DNA of 6,748 nucleotides, from contig CAJWRP010000121.1 in the NCBI GenBank assembly GCA_913046025.1, positions 1 through 6,748 on the forward strand, read 5' to 3'. The DNA comes from an uncultured Chloroflexota bacterium. Its GTDB lineage: Bacteria; Chloroflexota; Dehalococcoidia; SAR202; UBA11138. The position numbers were made by a program, and so were the translations under genes. The notes under the pieces were generated by a model that searched no databases, was not told the origin of the DNA, and was given only the letters and a program-made list of their open reading frames with translations. This document shows, one piece after another, positions 1 to 5,296 of the stretch (position 1 is the first letter of the stretch; every line of letters starts with the position of its first letter).

Positions 1-2
1 CA

Positions 3-128
3 AGGAATAAGCAGCAGCTCACCACCGGAGTTCGGCACACCGTGGTTTTTCACGTGGGCAATACGCTATTGCGAGCTGAAGATGGAGCTATCCCTACAAC
101 AGTGGAGTCAGCTGTATGGAGCCTTTAA
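3..128 (+). CDS. C-terminal end of an unidentified protein (partial, doubtful)
   Basis: This frame is open from the left edge and ends in TAA at 126-128. It encodes about 41 residues, including a hydrophobic, strand-like stretch (HTVVFHVGNTLLRAEDG). I do not recognise a family. It overlaps the next ORF (82-306) by 47 bases in another frame, more than is usual for two real neighbours. Either one of the two is spurious, or they are halves of one gene joined by a frameshift somewhere between about 82 and 128. The residue mix looks reasonably protein-like, but the fragment is too short to judge. Confidence 0.3.
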   Translation, partial: RNKQQLTTGVRHTVVFHVGNTLLRAEDGAIPTTVESAVWSL

Positions 129-306
129 GACGACATCTCAGGGCGTGGTTGACCTGGGCGAAGAGCTAGCGGATATCATTCGTGAAGTGGGTTGGGGGAC
201 TCGTGAGCAGGCGCTGGAGGCACTGCTCAAGGTGCGAGATTCCCTAGGATTGAAGGTCAACGAAGTGGTGCTGGTTTTGGACCCGATATCAGGCAAGATT
301 CTCTAA
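82..306 (+). CDS. Small hypothetical protein, 74 aa
   Basis: The ORF starts with ATG at 82 and ends with TAA at 304-306. The frame stays open to the window edge, but no ATG, GTG or TTG lies upstream of 82, so the true start is either here or outside the window. No clear Shine-Dalgarno sequence precedes 82. The product is acidic and mostly helical in character: residues 24-35 are rich in D, E and I, then a GWGTREQALEALLKVRDSLG segment, then a hydrophobic run ending in LDPISGKIL. There is no membrane segment or signal peptide. I recognise no family. It converges on the lipoprotein gene, and the two stop codons overlap by two bases (304-305). The frame-3 ORF at its 5' end may belong to the same gene through a frameshift. 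Confidence 0.45.
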   Translation: MELSLQQWSQLYGAFKTTSQGVVDLGEELADIIREVGWGTREQALEALLKVRDSLGLKVNEVVLVLDPISGKIL

Positions 307-611
307 CGACAGATGCCTGAATTGATCTCTCTAACGTAGTCCCCGGTGGCAATACCTGACGGGAAGACCAACGCTTGCATACCCTCCAAATCAAAAACCC
401 AATGATCGATGGTTGCCTCAGCAGTTGATGCGTCGATCTGTGCAAGGATAGCGGGGATCTTGGACTTCTTGTGATTGCACATTAGTCGTATCTCCCTCTC
501 GAACACAGCCTTGGCCTCAAGCTCTGAGAATTCTGTGGAAACCGTTGGTGTTAATTGCAGGCATGCGGTTAGCAGAAAAGGGACCGCGAAGACAATCGCC
601 ATTTTTTTCAT
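303..611 (-). CDS. Small secreted lipoprotein, 102 aa
   Basis: The likely start is ATG at 611, which gives a short basic N-terminus (MKKM), a hydrophobic core and the lipobox LLTAC. Cys17 is therefore the predicted lipidated residue after cleavage by signal peptidase II. A GTG at 653 would extend the ORF by 14 residues, but this places a poor, His/Asp-containing stretch before the signal peptide, so 611 is preferred. Neither start has a clear ribosome binding site. The mature part is about 86 residues and has two more cysteines (in MCNHKK and at the end, ICR) that could form a disulfide. I recognise no domain. The ORF ends in TAG. The signal peptide is clear from sequence; the function is unknown. 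Confidence 0.7.
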   Translation of the reverse strand: MKKMAIVFAVPFLLTACLQLTPTVSTEFSELEAKAVFEREIRLMCNHKKSKIPAILAQIDASTAEATIDHWVFDLEGMQALVFPSGIATGDYVREINSGICR

Positions 612-660
612 GACGTCGATTTTATCATGATGAGCATTGGCACGCAGGAACACCGTTTAT

Positions 661-792
661 CTATTTCGCACTCCTACGATATTGAGACTTCCAGGGAGGA
701 ACCCCGTTAATTTTTTCTTCAAGGTTTTGAAATTCTATGCCAGCGAATCCACTTCTTGAAATGATTCTGAAAATCTCTAGTCTCTTGACCAA
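661..792 (-). pseudogene. Possible C-terminal gene remnant
   Basis: The minus strand is open from 825 down to a TAG at 661-663. From a TTG at 792 this gives 43 residues, with protein-like segments such as GFAGIEFQNLEEKING and VPPWKSQYRRSAK. The end is basic, as in many protein C-termini. There is no ATG, no ribosome binding site, and an upstream in-frame TAA at 826-828. It could be the surviving 3' end of a lost gene or chance. It lies 50 bases upstream of the lipoprotein start on the same strand. I recognise no family. Confidence 0.2.
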
Positions 793-828
793 AAATTGAC
801 AACTGACTGGTGCCGGGCAACTCTTTTA

Positions 829-1071
829 AATCTGACGACATCCCTCGATTGACAGCTACCTCGTATTATATCCATTTTATTCAATTTGTGGATGTATGAA
901 TTCAGCAGCAAAATTTCGAGCCCCTATTTAAATAAATGACTTCTCTGACCGAGTAATGTCACAGGCCATATAAGTAGTGGTGTTGGCCAACTCATATCAA
1001 GGCTAGTAATAGCCTGCTGAAAGCAATAGTTGGCATTAGCGGGGATACACAAAATCCTTCAAGTTGTCCAA
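829..1071. other. AT-rich intergenic stretch, nothing recognised
   Basis: Both strands are broken by frequent stops. The only structure I see is a short 6-bp inverted repeat at 1000-1015 (AGGCTA GTAA TAGCCT). It has no T-tract on either strand, so it does not read as an intrinsic terminator. I see no tRNA-like cloverleaf, repeat array or convincing promoter pair. Confidence 0.5.
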
Positions 1072-1458
1072 TTAAAGGCCTTTGACCACAGACTTTAGCC
1101 TTGATCGGACCTCTTCCGTAATGGCGGCCAGGTCTGGGTTGCCAACAATATTCAGATTTTCTGCAGGGTCCACAGTCGATACTTCGATGTATCCTTCCGC
1201 GCGCTCCTGCACAATGATGTTACTTGGAAGCATCGCGCCGATTTTTTTGTTGGCTTTCAATGCTTGGTAGGCAAGAGAAGGGTTACATGCGCCCAGAATG
1301 CGATAGTTCTGGAAGTCCACATCCAATTGCTCTTTAAGAGTGGCGGAAAAGTCTATGTCGGTAAGGACGCCGAAGCCTTCCCTCTTTAGGCCATCCTTCG
1401 TCCTACTAAGGATGTCTTCAAATGTTGATGAAATGGTCCTGCTGAAATGCTGGGGCAT
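1072..1458 (-). CDS. DUF302 domain protein, 128 aa
   Basis: The product matches the DUF302 fold from residue 28 to about 86: the GFGVLTDIDFSATLKEQL opening, the signature YRILGACNPSLAYQAL, and the LPSNIIVQE strand. The C-terminus has the usual sequence NPDLAAITEEVRSRLK. Length is typical of single-domain members. The family is widespread and small; its biochemical role is unsettled and it is often thought to act in stress or redox conditions. Many members have Cys in the LPCN segment, whereas this one has Ser79; the Cys of the ACNP motif (Cys58) is kept. The start is ATG 1458; an AGGAG lies at 1470-1474, spaced rather far (11 bases) from it. The stop is TAA. There is no signal peptide, so the protein is probably cytoplasmic. 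No neighbour suggests an operon. Confidence 0.85.
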   Translation of the reverse strand: MPQHFSRTISSTFEDILSRTKDGLKREGFGVLTDIDFSATLKEQLDVDFQNYRILGACNPSLAYQALKANKKIGAMLPSNIIVQERAEGYIEVSTVDPAENLNIVGNPDLAAITEEVRSRLKSVVKGL

Positions 1459-1733
1459 CTAGTACCGGTCTCCTGTTGAAAATAATATGCATAAATCATG
1501 TTAGGTGAGGGATGTGGTCAGCATAAGTCATCTTTCCGAATACATAGTATTTGTTCTCTTAATTATGTTGTACCTAACCACTCCAGGCCTGTTGCATTGA
1601 GGTTTCCGGTATCATACAGATCGATTTGGCGACGGGAGGTGTCTGGTAGATTTGAAGCTAAATCCTGTCTTGGAGATGAAATTTCTTGCCTGAGCCATTA
1701 AAAAATCTGTTCAACAAGACAAATCTTCGAGCC

Positions 1734-1934
1734 ATGAGTGAGCACTACGCAAAGGCGCGGCCTGAGTTCGAACAGGACCTCACATTAGCCTCAAAGGATA
1801 TCCAGAAACTGATCATTGATTATGTTATTCATCAACAGAAGGCCAACGGCTGAACTAGTCCGAAGGTCTTCAAGTGGGAAATTCTAATAAACGGCACGCC
1901 AGTTGGGTTGGTGGATTTCGAGTTGGTTATTTAA
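1734..1934 (+). pseudogene. Small ORF interrupted by an in-frame TGA
   Basis: ATG at 1734 opens a 39-residue ORF ending in TGA at 1851-1853. The same frame then stays open for 26 more codons to TAA at 1932-1934. Both halves look protein-like: the first has an amphipathic helix-like segment (LASKDIQKLIIDYVIHQQ), the second a strand-like segment (FKWEILINGTPVGLVDFELV). Read through, it would be 66 residues. The end lies 21 bases before the dehydrogenase start, compatible with co-transcription. There is no clear ribosome binding site at 1734. I recognise no family. The TGA may be a nonsense mutation (for example from TGG), a sequencing error, or a genuine stop followed by chance open sequence. 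Confidence 0.35.
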
Positions 1935-1955
1935 ATATAAAGAGGCATCAAACAT

Positions 1956-3095
1956 ATGGAACAGTTTTTACCAAGGTTTACCTGGAACAACCCCACGCGC
2001 GTTATCTTCGGTGTTGGCAGACTAGCCGAACTTCGGGCCCATGTGGATGAGATCGCGGGAGAAGGCTCTCGCATCTTTCTGGTCACAGGACGGTCTAGTC
2101 TAAAGGGTAGGGGAATCCTTCAACGTGTGTTGGATTATCTAGGTGAGGGACGGGTTACGCTGTTCGATCAGGCCTCGCCATACCCGTCGCCCGACCTAGC
2201 GGATGTGGCGACAGCCCTGTGCCGTGAGGCGGGTAGCCAGGTTGTTGTGGCCATCGGTGGTGGCAGCGTAATGGACCTTGCCAAAGTTGTGGCGCTCCTA
2301 TCGAATAAAGAGGGCACCGCTCAGGAGTTCTCATTAGGCGAGAGGATAATCGAGGGACCGGGACTGCCATTCATAGCGGTGCCTACTACGTCCGGCAGCA
2401 GCAGCGAGGTGACCATGTCTTCTGCGCTATGGGACCGTGAAGGTAAGCAGCACATGGGGCTTTCCAGTCGCCACATGTTCCCGACGGTTGCGATTGTGGA
2501 TCCTGAATTGACCATGAGCATGTCGAAGAGCCTGGCCGCGGTGACTGGTATGGACGCATTCACCAGCGCCATTGAGTCTTACTGGTCCACTGAGGCCGAA
2601 CCTGTGACGGACGGCATTAACCTTCAGGTGATCCAAATATTCAACACAAATTTGGACAGGTCATCAATACAGGGCGACATAGAGTCCAGGACCCACTGTG
2701 CCATGGCCGCCACAATGTCGGGAATCGCCTACAGCAATAGCCGTCCTAACGCCTGCCATGCAGTAGGCATACCGCTGACCCTTTACTGGAGAATTGAGCA
2801 CGGTCAGGCCGTAGGTGTGACACTGACGACTCTCCTGCGTTGGGCCGCGCCGGGTATTCCGCACAAGATGCCGGCGCTATATACGGCGTTGGGCGTTCAA
2901 GACCTGGATGGAGCCTGCGCCCGGATAACCCAGATCATGACCCGCTGCGGGCTGGAGACCAGACTGTCGGGCCTGGGTCTTGGGGAAGGGGACATAGATA
3001 CTCTTGTAGAGAATACCCGTTGGGATAGGACCCGCGCCTTACCCAGGCCCCTAGGTCAAGATGACCTGCGGAGCCTTTTGACAGAATTGTTATAG
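1956..3095 (+). CDS. Iron-type (group III) alcohol dehydrogenase, phosphonoacetaldehyde reductase-like
   Basis: A complete 379-residue Fe-ADH family protein. The N-terminal Rossmann-like part contains the nucleotide motif GGGSVMDLAK (101-110) and the PTTSGSSSEVT loop (143-153). The helical C-terminal part carries the metal site: GMDAFTSAIESYWS (198-211) gives Asp200, and His268 and His282 fall in ACHAVGIPLT and EHGQAVGVTL. In classic members such as FucO, the position four after the Asp is a metal-binding His; here it is Ser204. The SAIESYWS and HAVGIPLT wording, as I remember it, resembles the phosphonoacetaldehyde (hydroxyethylphosphonate) reductase branch. No other phosphonate gene is visible, so the substrate is an inference; an NAD(P)H-dependent reduction of an aldehyde is the safe statement. 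An AGAGG at 1941-1945 precedes ATG 1956. The stop is TAG. The protein is cytoplasmic and the gene converges on the minus-strand gene at 3111. Confidence 0.88.
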   Translation: MEQFLPRFTWNNPTRVIFGVGRLAELRAHVDEIAGEGSRIFLVTGRSSLKGRGILQRVLDYLGEGRVTLFDQASPYPSPDLADVATALCREAGSQVVVAIGGGSVMDLAKVVALLSNKEGTAQEFSLGERIIEGPGLPFIAVPTTSGSSSEVTMSSALWDREGKQHMGLSSRHMFPTVAIVDPELTMSMSKSLAAVTGMDAFTSAIESYWSTEAEPVTDGINLQVIQIFNTNLDRSSIQGDIESRTHCAMAATMSGIAYSNSRPNACHAVGIPLTLYWRIEHGQAVGVTLTTLLRWAAPGIPHKMPALYTALGVQDLDGACARITQIMTRCGLETRLSGLGLGEGDIDTLVENTRWDRTRALPRPLGQDDLRSLLTELL

Positions 3096-3110
3096 CCGAC
3101 GATGCCGGGA

Positions 3111-3581
3111 CTAGTCTTGAGGCTCCTCCTCTACCATGAGGCGGAGTTCTTCCTTGGCCTTGCGAATCTCCTCCACTTTGGCGGTGATTCTGTCGAACAG
3201 ACCCTGCTTCGCCTTAACACCCTCGGTGATAAGCATTGCGGCGGCCTCTGACCGGCTGTTAACGATGCCGGCGTCAACCAACTCGTTTAACTTCCCAAGG
3301 CTGTCATCGTCCACTCGGACCATAACGACGTTGTCGCGGTTGCCGCGTGCACTGCTTACCGTCTCACGTATGTTATCGCCAATGCTTTCCGCCGTTGCTT
3401 TGCTATTGATGATCGCCACCCTCACAACCTTATTAACTTCATCCACCAGAGTGTCGATGCTGTCGGTCAAATTAGCTTTTAGCCTTGGAGTATCTTCCTG
3501 TTCCTCTTCTATTTCCACTTTGTATTCCCTCTGTTCTTCAGTCTGATCTTCGTGTGTATGGTCTTCCCGTTCGTCTACCAA
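3111..3581 (-). CDS. Charged protein with ribbon-helix-helix-like core, 156 aa
   Basis: Residues 1-30 are extremely acidic (Glu, Asp, Gln rich) and probably disordered. Residues 38-78 look helical (LTDSIDTLVDEVNKVVRVAI). Residues 84-122 read like a ribbon-helix-helix DNA-binding unit: strand NVVMVRVDDDS, a helix LGKLNELVDAG, a turn VNSRSEA and a second helix AAAMLITEGV. Residues 123-150 are a Lys/Glu-rich helix, possibly coiled coil. A DNA-binding or accessory regulatory role is an inference; the RHH resemblance is by eye. The start is TTG 3581 rather than an ATG: GGAG lies at 3589-3592 with a 7-base spacer, which decides it. The out-of-frame ATG nearby runs into an early stop. The stop is TAG, 15 bases from the converging dehydrogenase stop, with no evident terminator between them. 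Confidence 0.75.
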   Translation of the reverse strand: MVDEREDHTHEDQTEEQREYKVEIEEEQEDTPRLKANLTDSIDTLVDEVNKVVRVAIINSKATAESIGDNIRETVSSARGNRDNVVMVRVDDDSLGKLNELVDAGIVNSRSEAAAMLITEGVKAKQGLFDRITAKVEEIRKAKEELRLMVEEEPQD

Positions 3582-3588
3582 AATCCAT

Positions 3589-3592
3589 CTCC
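3589..3592 (-). promoter_or_regulatory. Ribosome binding site supporting a TTG start
   Basis: GGAG on the minus strand, 7 bases before the TTG at 3581. It is the reason for choosing a TTG start for the charged RHH-like protein, as no in-frame ATG is available nearby. Confidence 0.55.
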
Positions 3593-3621
3593 ATAACTAT
3601 GTGATTACTGACTTACACGTA

Positions 3622-3630
3622 ATTATAACA
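3622..3630 (-). promoter_or_regulatory. Extended -10 promoter (TGTTATAAT)
   Basis: The minus strand reads TGTTATAAT, a perfect TATAAT with an upstream TG as in extended -10 promoters. No good -35 hexamer is seen at 16-18 bases, which extended -10 promoters tolerate. Transcription would start near 3615, giving a leader of about 34 bases before the TTG start at 3581. Confidence 0.4.
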
Positions 3631-3747
3631 TAAGAATTACACAATGGAAGGCCGTTACTTAAAGGTTTAAGTTAGACTGGATGCAAAGGCATGGTCTAAC
3701 GTTGAGAAGTTCTGAACCGTCGAAATTAACGTTTTCCGGAAGGCTGA

Positions 3748-4677
3748 ATGGCAAATGATGAGGCCCGCGAAGAAGACGGCGCTAGCTTAACCGAAGACAG
3801 TGTAGACTCAGATACGAACCGCGAAAAAATTTCACGGTCGGACCGTCGTTCCCGTTCATCCAATCGTAATCGTGACCTGACCAAGGACAGTATTTTAAAG
3901 AACCTCTAGTATCTAGGCTGGCCGCAGGTTGCCGAGAGTGCCCTGAGCGTCGTTGACCAGCTGGCCGACCTTATCTGGGCAGGCCGCATTGGCTTCCAAG
4001 CGATTGCGGGACTTGGTGCGGCACAGGCCTACCTCAGCACCATCATGATGGCCCGGATGGGTCTGGACTCCAGCATGCGGTCTATGATCGCCAGGGCGGT
4101 TGGGGCTCGCCATATCTCCTACGCCAATCACGTTCTACTTCAGTCCTTAACCCTTACCGCAGTGCTGGCCGTAATCATCATTGCTCTGGTTATGTGGCTA
4201 ACCGATTTCCTTTTGGCAATCATGGGTCTCAGCGATGCCGTGATCGACCAGGCCTCTGGATACATGCGAGTGCAGATCGTGGCCATGATGGTCCTCAGCT
4301 TTCAACGTATTACTGGTGGTGCGCTGCAGGCGTCTGGAGACAGTATGATGCCCTTGAGGGCTGCAACGGCCACCAGGGTGTCGCACCTTATCCTCAGTCC
4401 TTTTCTCATTTTGGGATAGATTGGATTCCCCCAAATGGGACTGGTGCAGGTATTTACCCAAGGGTTTAACACATCAGGTGCGATGGTTGCGCCTATGATT
4501 ATTACAGTGTCGACCATGTGGCTCTTCGAGATACCTCTGGCCTTTACTCTGGCAACCTACACATCACTGGGGCAATTTGGTGTGCCGTGGGCCATAGTTG
4601 CCGATATGACACTCCGCCTACTCTTCTTTGCTACTTATTATTTCAGTGGCAAGTGGCTTCGCACGAGGCTGTTATAG
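3748..4677 (+). pseudogene. MATE-family efflux transporter, broken (two in-frame TAG, internal deletion)
   Basis: One frame runs from ATG 3748 to TAG 4677 (310 codons) and reads as a MATE (multidrug and toxin extrusion) protein once two TAG codons, at 3907-3909 and 4417-4419, are ignored. Codons 1-53 are a soluble extension, first acidic then Arg/Ser-rich. Next comes the first half-domain: YLGWPQVAESALSVVDQLAD (TM1), IWAGRIGFQAIAGLGAAQAY, and RITGGALQASGDSMMP with the family's GxGD-type motif. After FPQMGL near 4440 the text jumps to VQVFTQGFNTSGAMVAPMI and the last two helices, ending GKWLRTRLL. Members have about 450 residues and 12 helices; roughly 150-180 residues (about TM7-TM10) are missing. 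Both TAGs sit where Trp would fit (TGG to TAG). GGAAGG at 3738-3743 precedes the start. The transporter would be non-functional as read. Confidence 0.8.
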
Positions 4678-4696
4678 CGGATATTCACAGTATGTT

Positions 4697-4858
4697 ATGC
4701 TTGATGCAGGTCGCTCCGATGCCCGACAAATTTCTGATGACTAGTGGCCCATAGCTGAGGAATTCATCTCCAAAACTGATCAAAAAACGACAGACTCCGA
4801 TGTCAAATTAGTCTGGTACAAAGACTGGATTCTTCTATCCACGCTGCCTGCGGTTCTG
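4697..4858 (+). other. N-terminal extension of lspA frame, with in-frame TAG
   Basis: The lspA frame is open upstream of its only ordinary start (GTG 4859) back to TAG 4742-4744. Residues encoded just before 4859 (WYKDWILLSTLPAVLVADQ, bridging the GTG) form the first membrane helix of LspA, so translation should begin earlier. Between 4745 and 4858 there is no ATG, GTG or TTG in frame. Beyond the TAG, ATG 4697 gives 15 sense codons before it. A TGAGGA at 4756-4761 lies just before an in-frame ATC (4766), which would be a rare non-standard start. A nonsense mutation or sequence error at 4742 is equally possible. Confidence 0.5.
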
Positions 4859-5296
4859 GTGGCTGACCAGCTGTCGAAGTTGTTTATCAAGACAAATTTT
4901 CAACTTGGGCAGTCTTGGCCGCATGAAGGTTTTCTGCGCCTTACTTACGCGACTAATACAGGCACAGCCTTTGGCCTGTTGCGAAACCAGACGATGTTTC
5001 TCATACTGGCTTCGATCATAGCAGTTGGCTTTCTGGTCTACTTCTACAGAACTCACGCCGTTGTTCGCCCTGTATTGCGCCTGTCGATAGGGCTACAACT
5101 GGGTGGCGCCTTTGGGAACCTGATCGACAGGCTCACCGAGGGCGCTGTGGTGGACTTTATCGACGTGGGCTGGTGGCCCATATTCAACATCGCCGACTCA
5201 TCAATAGTCGTAGGCATGACCATTTTGATCGTTACCCTACTCTTCTTTGACAGGACTCCTGAAGACGAAGAGAAGCTGAAGGCTGGCAAGACTTGA
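4859..5296 (+). CDS. lspA: Lipoprotein signal peptidase (signal peptidase II)
   Basis: LspA is an inner-membrane aspartyl protease that cuts the signal peptide of prolipoproteins just before the lipidated Cys. All family landmarks are present: ADQLSK at the start, FLRLTYATNTGTAFGLL, GGAFGNLIDRLTEGAVVDFI with the first catalytic Asp (codon 5126-5128), and WPIFNIADSSIVVG with the second (codon 5195-5197). Hydrophobic segments follow the expected four-helix plan, ending in a charged tail (DRTPEDEEKLKAGKT). From GTG 4859 the product is 145 residues and lacks most of TM1. The true N-terminus should lie near or upstream of 4802, but no ordinary start codon is available there (see the upstream entry). 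The stop TGA overlaps the rluD TTG start by three bases (TTGA), a common sign of translational coupling. A likely substrate is the lipoprotein encoded at 303-611. Confidence 0.88.
   Translation: MADQLSKLFIKTNFQLGQSWPHEGFLRLTYATNTGTAFGLLRNQTMFLILASIIAVGFLVYFYRTHAVVRPVLRLSIGLQLGGAFGNLIDRLTEGAVVDFIDVGWWPIFNIADSSIVVGMTILIVTLLFFDRTPEDEEKLKAGKT

Noticed and set aside
849..880. TTGACA followed by TATTAT-like sequence as a promoter
   Set aside because: The spacing between the boxes is about 9 bases, far too short, and no gene follows on that strand for over 800 bases.
1000..1015. 6-bp inverted repeat (AGGCTA GTAA TAGCCT) as a terminator for the DUF302 gene
   Set aside because: The stem is short and no T-tract follows it on either strand.
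1498..1701. 67-residue plus-strand ORF
   Set aside because: It has no ribosome binding site, an unusual Ser/Cys/His/Arg-rich make-up, no domain and no conserved-looking segment. It is probably chance.
1757..1774. T-arm-like sequence (CCTGAGTTCGAACAGG) suggesting a tRNA
   Set aside because: Only a 4-bp stem fits, and no acceptor, D or anticodon arms can be placed around it; it lies within the small ORF.
3136..3546. 136-residue plus-strand ORF opposite the RHH-like gene
   Set aside because: It is Ser/Thr/Leu-rich shadow coding; the minus-strand frame has a ribosome binding site, a promoter and domain-like structure.
1956..3581. A phosphonate biosynthesis or breakdown cluster
   Set aside because: Only the dehydrogenase hints at phosphonates; no PEP mutase, decarboxylase or phosphonatase gene is present in the window.
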